Part shown: positions 53,177 to 60,791 of the stretch, piece after piece
Layout of the letters: each line of letters begins with the position of its first letter
Position numbering within the stretch: position 1 is the stretch's first letter
Origin: CAMCXE01 sp046347475
GTDB lineage: Bacteria; Pseudomonadota; Gammaproteobacteria; Pseudomonadales; Cellvibrionaceae
Length of the DNA stretch: 64,000 nucleotides
Assembly (NCBI GenBank): GCA_046347475.1
Contig: JAXMGD010000003.1
Location: 310,001 to 374,000, forward strand
Direction: 5' to 3'
Translations under genes and position numbers: made by a program
The notes under the pieces: generated by a model
The model's database searches: none
Told to the model about the DNA's origin: nothing
Seen by the model: only the letters and a program-made list of their open reading frames with translations

Positions 53177-55717
53177 TTATTCACCCGCAATAGGACCCAC
53201 CCCAATTAATTGCAGCTTCGGCTTGCCCTCTTCCCTGGCAATGTCTTTATCCACACTAAAAATCGCCTGCCAATCGTTTAAACCTTCAGGGTCAATAAAT
53301 ACTTGGGCAATCGTCCAAACCCCTTCGGCGTCGTTGGCTGTGATATAGGTGTGGCGTAAATTGCGCGCTTCGTTATCCAGCGTAATGCTGCCATGCTCCT
53401 GATAATAGTCCTGCATTATGGGCTCTAATTCCGCTGCACTCCAAGGCGGTACTATGCTGGCGGCGGCTTCGTATTTACCGCTGGCCAAGGCGCGTAAGAA
53501 GTGGAAAATCTCGGTGCGAATTAGCGCGGTGAATTCGCGTTTATTTTTCGTGATATCCACTTCGGCGGGCACCGCAGTGGTGTCTTCTTCCCTAGGCACC
53601 CAGTCGGGGTTTTTCAGGCGCTCCCATTCGTCTAATAGGCTGCTATCGGTGCCGTGTAAAATGCCCGCCAACCAGTCTTCTATTTCTTGTACATCTTCGT
53701 TTTTATATTTCGGCGGTACGGTTTGCGCCAGCACTTTATACACGCTGGATAAATGCCGCAGCAGCAGGCCTTCGCTGCGCTCTAATTCGTAGAGTTTAAT
53801 ATAACCGGTAAAATCCACGTAATTTTCTACCATTTCGCGCACTATACTTTTCGGGCGAATATTCTCTTGGCCCACCCAGGGGTGTTTTAAGGCGAAGTTT
53901 TGGAAGGTGAGGTAAATAAATTCGCGCTGGGGTTTGGGGTATTCCAGCTCTTCTAATTTGGCGATGCGCTCATCGTATTCAATGCCCTGGCGTTTCATTT
54001 CCGCCATTTTTTCGGTTTTTAAGGCATCTAATTGGCGGCGCAGAATAATATCGGGGTTTTCTAAGATTGATTCAATCAGCGTCAGCATATCCAATGCATA
54101 TTCCGGGCTTTGGTTATCCAATAGCGCCAGGGTGTCCATTAAATAAAGTGACAGGGCGTGATTGAGGGAGAAATCCTCCTGTAAATCTATATTTAAACGC
54201 AATTTTGCGCCGCCCGGCGTGCGCTCGTGTTTGGGCAAAATTTCAATGATATTGCGCTCATGTAACGAGCGGAATAATTGCCAGGCCCGTTTGCGGTGGG
54301 ATTTTTTTTGCGCGGCGGTTTCGTGGCTGTCGTTAATAATCTGCTGCATAGCGCGGCAGCCGTCGCTTTTGCGGCTTAATACCTGTAATAACATGCCGTG
54401 GCTGACTTCAAAGCGCGACACCAAAGGCTCCGGTGGCGCCGCTTGTAATTGCACAAAGGTGTCATTAGACCAGGCGACAAATTTTTCCGGCGGTTTACGT
54501 TTCACCAGTTTTTTGGCTTTTTTCGGGTCGCCAGCGGCCTTGGCTTCCAGGCGGTTATTTTCGATGACATGCTCCGGCGCCATGGCCACCACATAGCCTA
54601 TATCATCAAAGCCTTTGCGGCCTGCGCGGCCGGTGATTTGGTGAAAATCCCGTGCAGTTAATAACGCGAGTTTAGAGCCGCTGTATTTGCTCAAACGGGT
54701 TAATAACACGGTGCGAATGGGTACATTAACACCTACCCCCAAAGTGTCGGTGCCGCAGATGATTTTTAATAAACCCAGCTGCGCCAAGCGCTCTACCAGC
54801 ACGCGGTATTTAGGCAATAAACCCGCGTGGTGCAGGCCGATGCCGTGGCTTAAAAAACGCTTAAAATCTTTGCCGTAGGGGCTGGTAAATTTAACCCCAC
54901 GCAGGGCTTTGGCAATGGCGGATTTTTCCTCGCTGCTGCAATAATTTTGGCTCATTAAATTTTGTGTGGTTTGCGCCGCTTCATTTTGCGTAAAGTGCAC
55001 TACATAAACAGGCGCCTGTTTCGCCTCCACCAAATCCATTACCGTGCGCTCTAATAAATCGCGCTCTTCGTAGCGAAATACCAGCGGCACTGGCCGAGTA
55101 GTGGATGAAACAACGGCGGTGCTGGCGCCGGTTAAACGAGTTAATTCGCGCTCAAATAAACCTGTCGCGCCGAGGGTGGCGGAAATTAATAAAAACCGCG
55201 CGCGGCTGAGTGTTAATAAAGGTAATTGCCAGGCAACGCCACGGGAGCGGTCGGAATAATAGTGAAATTCATCCATGATAATTTCGGTAAAGGGCGCGTC
55301 GGCGCCTTCTGCGAGCGCCACGTTGGCGAGAATTTCCGCTGTACAACAGATAATGGGCGCATCGCGATTGACTGTGGCATCGCCAGTGGCAATGCCGACA
55401 TTTTCCGGCCCAAAATCCCGGCACAGAGCGAGAAATTTTTCATTCACTAGGGCTTTAATGGGGCAGGTGTACACACTGCGGCGGCCCTGCGCCATGGCTT
55501 TAAAATGCAGCGCCGTGGCCACTAGCGATTTACCCGAACCAGTAGGCGTGGTGAGTATGACGTTATTGCCCTCGAATAACTCCAAAATAGCTTCTTCCTG
55601 GGCGGGGTAGAGTTCCAGCTTTAATTCGGCGATGTAATCCAAAAACAGATCCAGCAATTCGCTGCTGGAGCAGTTGGGATCGGCGGGCAGGCGGCGGAGC
55701 AGGGCGTTGGTGTGCAT
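53177..55717 (-). CDS. Ski2-like DEAD/DEAH helicase with DUF3516 domain
   Basis: An 846-residue superfamily 2 helicase. Motor motifs are TTPTGSGKSLVATALHFKAM (Walker A, about residue 57), IIMDEFHYYSD (motif II, about 148), LISATLG (motif III) and QITGRAGRKGFDD (motif VI, about 361). The second half is helical and ends in a DUF3516-type region (NIRPKSIVREMVENYVDFTG, later TEIFHFLRALASGKYEAAAS). RNA processing is likely by analogy with Ski2/Mtr4, but no bacterial role is established. Stands alone in the window. Confidence 0.9.
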   Translation of the reverse strand: MHTNALLRRLPADPNCSSSELLDLFLDYIAELKLELYPAQEEAILELFEGNNVILTTPTGSGKSLVATALHFKAMAQGRRSVYTCPIKALVNEKFLALCRDFGPENVGIATGDATVNRDAPIICCTAEILANVALAEGADAPFTEIIMDEFHYYSDRSRGVAWQLPLLTLSRARFLLISATLGATGLFERELTRLTGASTAVVSSTTRPVPLVFRYEERDLLERTVMDLVEAKQAPVYVVHFTQNEAAQTTQNLMSQNYCSSEEKSAIAKALRGVKFTSPYGKDFKRFLSHGIGLHHAGLLPKYRVLVERLAQLGLLKIICGTDTLGVGVNVPIRTVLLTRLSKYSGSKLALLTARDFHQITGRAGRKGFDDIGYVVAMAPEHVIENNRLEAKAAGDPKKAKKLVKRKPPEKFVAWSNDTFVQLQAAPPEPLVSRFEVSHGMLLQVLSRKSDGCRAMQQIINDSHETAAQKKSHRKRAWQLFRSLHERNIIEILPKHERTPGGAKLRLNIDLQEDFSLNHALSLYLMDTLALLDNQSPEYALDMLTLIESILENPDIILRRQLDALKTEKMAEMKRQGIEYDERIAKLEELEYPKPQREFIYLTFQNFALKHPWVGQENIRPKSIVREMVENYVDFTGYIKLYELERSEGLLLRHLSSVYKVLAQTVPPKYKNEDVQEIEDWLAGILHGTDSSLLDEWERLKNPDWVPREEDTTAVPAEVDITKNKREFTALIRTEIFHFLRALASGKYEAAASIVPPWSAAELEPIMQDYYQEHGSITLDNEARNLRHTYITANDAEGVWTIAQVFIDPEGLNDWQAIFSVDKDIAREEGKPKLQLIGVGPIAGE

Positions 55718-56127
55718 GGGGTTTGGGCAGGTTTTTTCAGGCTCGCCAGCATACCAGCGAACGGCGCCGACGCCTAAAAAACCCTTATCGCTGCGCCGGT
55801 ATTCGGCAGGCTTTTATTGGTCTGACAAAAATGCGACAGACATCATGCTTAACAAGGCTCGAGTGTCGATTGGTTCACTATGACTATTAGTTGGCGTGGG
55901 GATAATTATCATACCAATGCGGGGCGTGGGCAGTCCGTACAGGGGCCTGTGGCGCAGACATTCTGGTGGGGTTATTAAACCCATAAGGCCGGGGGTGGGC
56001 TGTGCCCGAGCGCCGCTAAGGCAAATAAATAATAAGCCATTACTTCTTCAACCTCGGTTCCTGCACAGCCTAATTAGGGCCAGTGGTGTGATTTTGGGGC
56101 CAGCCATTTACCTTATGGGATTTCGTC
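55718..56127. other. Divergent region before the GH43 gene with a possible structured leader
   Basis: A 410-base gap. At 55998-56070 nested complementary blocks could form a leader structure: GGCTGTGC (55998-56005) with GCACAGCC (56063-56070), and directly inside CCGAG (56006-56010) with CTCGG (56053-56057). The ATG of the GH43 gene is 57 bases further on. No known riboswitch class was recognised. Confidence 0.4.
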
Positions 56128-57732
56128 ATGACCAATAAAAATCAGCAACGCGCTAAGGCACTCTACTTCGCTGTGCAAAAACCGGTGTTATTAAGTCTGT
56201 GTATCAGTTTGAGTGCGGCCAATTATAGTTTTGCGGAAAACCCGATTATTTCCCAAACCTACACGGCAGACCCAGCCGCGCGGGTATTTAATGATCGCAT
56301 GTATGTGATCACCAGCCACGACCCCGACAATGCCACGGATTACAGCACTTTATTGGATTACAATTTAATTTCCAGCGATGACATGGTGAACTGGCAAGAC
56401 CACGGCATTGTGTTTGCCGCCCGCAAAAATACCACTTGGGCAGGCCTTGCCTACGCGCCGGATTGGGTGAAAAAAGACAACAAATATTATTTGTTTTTCC
56501 CCGATGGCGCCTCGGCCATTGGTGTTGCTGTAGCGGATAAACCCGAAGGCCCTTACACCGATCACATAGGCCGTGCGCTCATTACCAAAAGCACGCCGAA
56601 CAGCAATGTGGAATGGTTATTTGACCCAGGTGTATTTGTGGATGACGACGGCCGCACCTATGTGTATTTTGGCGGCGGTGGCCCCGGCAACGCGCGGGTA
56701 ATTGAGGTGAATAGCGATTATAAAAGTGTAAAAGGTTCAGCGGTCACCATTAACGCGCCGAATTTTTTTGAAGCCTCGTACATGCATAAGCGCAACGGCG
56801 TTTATTATTTCAGTTATTCCACCAATGGCGATAAAAGTTTTGCCATTGATTACATGACCAGCAATAACCCCATGACGGGCTTTCAACATCACGGTAGCGT
56901 CCTCCCCAACCCCTGGGAAAATAACGGCAATAATAACCACCACTCGATAGTGGAATGGAAAAACCAGTGGTATATGTTTTACCACAACCGCGCGGTGGCT
57001 AATGCCAATGGTAAAGGTGTTTATCAGCGCTCGGTTAACGTGGATGTATTAAGTTACAACAGTGATGGCAGCATGAAGGTTTCCGCTGGCCGCACGGGTG
57101 CGCCGCAAATTAAAAACTTTAATCCCTACACCACCGTGCAAGCGGAAACCATGGCGAAGCAGTCGGGCATTGATGTAGAAAATTGCAGCGAAGGCACCTT
57201 GGATGTGACCTTTAATAACGGCGGCTGGGTCAAAATTGCCAAAGTGGATTTTGGCACCGGCGCCAGCAGCATTGAATTGCGCGTGGCGGCAACGGCCAAT
57301 ACCAGTTTAGAAATTGCCCTGGATAATTCCGCTAGTACCGCCATTGCCACTGTGCCCGTAAACTCAACGGGAGGCCTGCAAACCTGGGCGACACAAAAAG
57401 CCAATGTGAGCGGTTTAACGGGTGTGCACGATGTGTATTTGCGCGCTAAAGGCCGCTTTAATTTGAACTGGTATAAATTCACCGCCACTGAGCAAAATAG
57501 CAGTTCTAGCTCATCGAGCAGTTCGTCTTCTTCGAGCAGTTCATCCAGCAGTTCATCGTCATCGAGTTCGTCCTCAAGCTCCACATCCAGTTCATCAAGC
57601 TCTTCATCGAGTTCTTCCAGCTCAAGTGGCAGCAGCAGTGGTGCGGTTGCAGGCGCCGTGGGCGGCAATTTTATTTGGCTATTAGCAGGGGCACCGGTTT
57701 TCCTGCGCCGCCGCACAAACCAAGGAAAATAA
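56128..57732 (+). CDS. GH43-CBM6 arabinofuranosidase/xylosidase with poly-Ser and C-terminal sorting-like tail
   Basis: A 534-residue secreted enzyme. The signal peptide covers about residues 1-36 (LLSLCISLSAANYSFA). The GH43 five-bladed domain starts SQTYTADPAARVFNDRMYVI (catalytic Asp); other blocks are LFDPGVFVDDDGRTYVYFGG and NFFEASYMHKRNGVYYFSYS (probable acid Glu). Residues about 332-453 are a CBM6 (YTTVQAETMAKQSG, later WVKIAKVDFGTGAS). Then comes a poly-Ser tract (about 455-505). The tail GAVGGNFIWLLAGAPVFLRR ends in basic residues and resembles a GlyGly-CTERM signal handled by rhombosortase. Likely acts on arabinoxylan at the cell surface; specificity is inferred. Confidence 0.88.
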   Translation: MTNKNQQRAKALYFAVQKPVLLSLCISLSAANYSFAENPIISQTYTADPAARVFNDRMYVITSHDPDNATDYSTLLDYNLISSDDMVNWQDHGIVFAARKNTTWAGLAYAPDWVKKDNKYYLFFPDGASAIGVAVADKPEGPYTDHIGRALITKSTPNSNVEWLFDPGVFVDDDGRTYVYFGGGGPGNARVIEVNSDYKSVKGSAVTINAPNFFEASYMHKRNGVYYFSYSTNGDKSFAIDYMTSNNPMTGFQHHGSVLPNPWENNGNNNHHSIVEWKNQWYMFYHNRAVANANGKGVYQRSVNVDVLSYNSDGSMKVSAGRTGAPQIKNFNPYTTVQAETMAKQSGIDVENCSEGTLDVTFNNGGWVKIAKVDFGTGASSIELRVAATANTSLEIALDNSASTAIATVPVNSTGGLQTWATQKANVSGLTGVHDVYLRAKGRFNLNWYKFTATEQNSSSSSSSSSSSSSSSSSSSSSSSSSSSSTSSSSSSSSSSSSSSGSSSGAVAGAVGGNFIWLLAGAPVFLRRRTNQGK

Positions 57733-58232
57733 ACGCAATTTAATTCCCCAGTGCTTAACCCCCTCTCCCTCAGGGAGAGGGTTGGGGTGAGGGTAAGAAA
57801 AGGCGCGGGAAATGGCTCACAATCCTTAGCTTAATGACATCGCCTCCCTGCGCGCCCCATGCAACAACCACATCCTGTGTGGTTTACCTGTGCTGTGCAT
57901 ATTGCTCCTGTACTTTGTGCACAGCATGGGAAGCAAAATCCTGCACGCTCATTAGTGCGCTAACCAATTCAGCACCCGCCTTATAACTGCCAGCATACAA
58001 ATCCGATTTAATTGCCGCAGTTTTGCTCCCAGCCTGCAGTCTTACGGCAGTATGCAGCATGATTTAACCCATCCATTTCCGCCTGGTTTATTGATATTTG
58101 TTACCATAGCCCCCCAGGCATAGTCCTGTGCTAAGGTCTAAAAGCCAGGGCTTAACCTGTTGGGCGCACTCCAAATAACCCACGCACCTTATCACCGCAT
58201 AAGGGCCATAATAACGATAAGCTGAGAATCAT
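57733..58232. other. Intergenic region between GH43 and GH3 genes
   Basis: 500 bases without a supported gene. It carries the repeat hairpin at 57761-57794. Near the GH3 gene there is a short palindrome AAGCCAGGGCTT (58142-58153), which could be a regulator site. Confidence 0.5.
57761..57794. repeat. REP-like repeat (CCCTCTCCCT type)
   Basis: CCCTCTCCCT (57761-57770) pairs with AGGGAGAGGG (57772-57781), followed by TTGGGGTGAGGG. This is a very common intergenic repeat in proteobacteria. It lies about 30 bases after the GH43 stop and may act as its 3' hairpin. Confidence 0.75.
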
Positions 58233-60470
58233 ATGAATAATGCAAAACCCTTACTCTTAGGCCTGCTAATGGCCTGTTGCGCGGCCAGTGCACCCTGTGC
58301 CCTTGCCCAGCAAAATACCGAAGCGGCAAAACCCTGGATGAATAAAAAATTGGCCGCCACCGAGCGGGCTAATTTAGTCCTGGCGCAGATGACGCAGGAA
58401 GAAAAATTCACTATTTTGTACGGCTATTTTGGCGTTGAACAAAAAGAAAAAAATTACTTTCCGCCTAAAGATGCACTCTATGGCTCCGCCGGTTGGATTG
58501 CCGGTATTCCCCGCTTAGGTATTCCCGCCCAATTTCAAACCGACGCCAGCCTCGGTGTTGCCACCCAAAATATCCCCAAACCCCGCGAGCGCACCGGCTT
58601 GCCCTCAGGCCTTGCCACCGCCGCGAGTTTTACGCCTGATGTGGCATTGCAAGGCGGACGTATGATCGGTCAAGAGGCGCGCGCCTCGGGTTTTAATGTC
58701 ATGTTGGCCGGCGGCGTAAACCTAGTGCGCGAACCGCGCAACGGACGTAATTTTGAATATGCCGGAGAAGATCCGCTGCTGGCGGGTAAAATGATCGGCG
58801 CGCACATCAAGGGTATTCAAAGCAATAATATTATTTCCACCTTAAAACACTTTGCCCACAATAATCAGGAGACTGGCCGCAATATTGGCAATGTCATTAT
58901 TGATGAAAGCGCTGCGCGCACGGGGGAATTAATGGCCTTTCAGATAGCTCTGAAAGACGGCAACCCCGGTTCAGTGATGTGTTCGTACAATAAGGTAAAT
59001 GGCGTTTACAGTTGCGAAAATGATTATTTATTAAATAAGGTTTTAAAAGGCGACTGGGGTTTTGAAGGCTATGTTATGTCGGATTGGGGCGGCACCCATT
59101 CCACCGTCCCTGCGGTAAATAATGGCCTGGATCAAGAATCCGCCTATGGTTTTGATAAAGCATTTTATTTCGGCCCTGCTCTCAAAGAAGCGGTTGATAA
59201 CGGTTGGGTTGCACCTGCGCGCTTGGATGATATGGTGCGGCGGGTATTGCGCAGTATGTTTGCGCAGGGTTTATTTGATCAGCCGTTAAAAGACGAGCCC
59301 ATTGATTTTGCCGCGCACGCAAAAATTACTCAGCAAGCCGCTGAGAGCGGCATAGTCTTATTAAAAAATGCCCAGAATATTTTGCCTCTTAACCAGGCGG
59401 TGAAAAAAATTGCCATCATTGGTGGCCACGCGGATGTGGCCGTATTGTCCGGCGGCGGTTCATCGCAGGTGTACGGCCAAGGTGGCAACCCCGTGAAAAC
59501 GGCGCAGCAGAGCATGTTCCCCAAGGTGTATCACCCCTCATCGCCCCTGCAAGCACTGCGCGCCTTATTACCGGCCAGCCAAATAGAATTTAATTCCGGC
59601 GAGGATTTAGCCGCCGCTACGGCGCTGGCGCAATCGGCGGATATCACCTTAGTATTTGCCACCCAATGGGCCTCAGAAGCCTATGACCTGGAATCACTGA
59701 ATTTACCCGACGGGCAAAATGAATTAATTACGGCACTGGCTAAGGCCAACGCAAAAACCGTAGTGATTTTAGAAACCGGCGGGCCGGTATTAATGCCCTG
59801 GCTAAATCAAATCGCCGGCGTTGTGCAGGCCTGGTATCCCGGTACTGAAGGAGGCAAAGCCATTGCGCGGGTATTAACCGGCGCGGTTAATCCGTCGGGC
59901 CATTTACCGATTACCTATCCTGCGGATACTAACCAATTAGCGCAAAAAACCATTGCCGGTACCGGGCGCAACAATGATGATGTGCCTTTTGATATTCATT
60001 ACCCAGAAGGCGCCACCATTGGATATAAATGGTACGACCAACAAAAAATTACCCCTTTATTCCCCTTTGGTTTTGGTTTGAGTTACAGCCAATTCGAGGT
60101 TTCAAAATTATCGGCACAATGGAATAAAGGCCAACTACAGGTGGAATTTAACCTCTCTAATAGCGGTAAGTTGGCGGGCAAGGAGTTAAGCTTAGTATTT
60201 GCCCAACCGGTAACGGCTATTTGGGAAGCACCTAAACGCTTGGTGGGTTTTACAAACACCGAGTTAAAAGCAGGCGCCACTAAAAAACAGCAGTTAACCA
60301 TTGACCCCTTAATGCTGGCGGTTTATCAGCCGCAAACCAAAACCTGGCAAATAGCCGAGGGCGATTATGATATTCGCCTCGCAAAACACGCTATGGATAA
60401 TGAGGCTAAGGTGGTGCGCGTTCACCTGGCTAAACAAACCTTGGATATTAAGGGCAATATAATTCACTAA
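58233..60470 (+). CDS. GH3 family beta-glycosidase, exported
   Basis: A 745-residue glycoside hydrolase family 3 enzyme. The signal peptide is MNNAKPLLLGLLMACCAASA, with cleavage likely after CALA. The nucleophile Asp is in EGYVMSDWGGTHS (about residue 284). Other blocks are ISTLKHFAHNNQETGRN (Lys-His substrate site) and SVMCSYNKVNG. The C-terminal half has the alpha/beta sandwich (AAESGIVLLKNAQNILPLNQ) and a fibronectin-like end. No lipobox is clear. Likely beta-glucosidase or xylosidase releasing monosaccharides from oligomers; the exact sugar is unknown. Confidence 0.92.
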   Translation: MNNAKPLLLGLLMACCAASAPCALAQQNTEAAKPWMNKKLAATERANLVLAQMTQEEKFTILYGYFGVEQKEKNYFPPKDALYGSAGWIAGIPRLGIPAQFQTDASLGVATQNIPKPRERTGLPSGLATAASFTPDVALQGGRMIGQEARASGFNVMLAGGVNLVREPRNGRNFEYAGEDPLLAGKMIGAHIKGIQSNNIISTLKHFAHNNQETGRNIGNVIIDESAARTGELMAFQIALKDGNPGSVMCSYNKVNGVYSCENDYLLNKVLKGDWGFEGYVMSDWGGTHSTVPAVNNGLDQESAYGFDKAFYFGPALKEAVDNGWVAPARLDDMVRRVLRSMFAQGLFDQPLKDEPIDFAAHAKITQQAAESGIVLLKNAQNILPLNQAVKKIAIIGGHADVAVLSGGGSSQVYGQGGNPVKTAQQSMFPKVYHPSSPLQALRALLPASQIEFNSGEDLAAATALAQSADITLVFATQWASEAYDLESLNLPDGQNELITALAKANAKTVVILETGGPVLMPWLNQIAGVVQAWYPGTEGGKAIARVLTGAVNPSGHLPITYPADTNQLAQKTIAGTGRNNDDVPFDIHYPEGATIGYKWYDQQKITPLFPFGFGLSYSQFEVSKLSAQWNKGQLQVEFNLSNSGKLAGKELSLVFAQPVTAIWEAPKRLVGFTNTELKAGATKKQQLTIDPLMLAVYQPQTKTWQIAEGDYDIRLAKHAMDNEAKVVRVHLAKQTLDIKGNIIH

Positions 60471-60491
60471 CGATGGACTTGGCTTTGAAGG

Positions 60492-60532
60492 CGCGGCCAG
60501 CAGTCGTTTTGCCACTGCTGGCCGCGTTTTTT
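60492..60532 (+). terminator. Intrinsic terminator after GH3 gene
   Basis: CGCGGCCAGCAGT (60492-60504) pairs perfectly with ACTGCTGGCCGCG (60514-60526), followed by TTTTTT. Strong and well placed. Confidence 0.92.
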
Positions 60533-60791
60533 GTTGGCTGAAGGTGCGCTTACTGCCACAGCCGCTTAGGTCCCATTGCGGCATTCATTCTGTATTTGTT
60601 CACTCGACTAACTATCGCCGGATTAATACAGTCCTGGCCACTACAGCGTCGAAAAACCACTATGCTGGGCCAATGCTCGGTGCGCAATCATAGGTTGTTG
60701 AGGAAATTCCAGAAGCAAAATGGCCCTGTGCTAAAGGGCCATTGAGTTGCGAGGCGGCACTTAGATGCACATCCCTGTGCAGGTTTGATTG
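60533..60791. other. Intergenic region after GH3; terminator hairpins for the minus-strand gene
   Basis: No gene. ATGGCCCT (60720-60727) pairs with AGGGCCAT (60735-60742). Read on the minus strand it is followed by TTTTG, so it probably ends the poly-Ser lipoprotein gene. A second small hairpin, TGCACA/TGTGCA, is at about 60764-60780. Confidence 0.6.
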
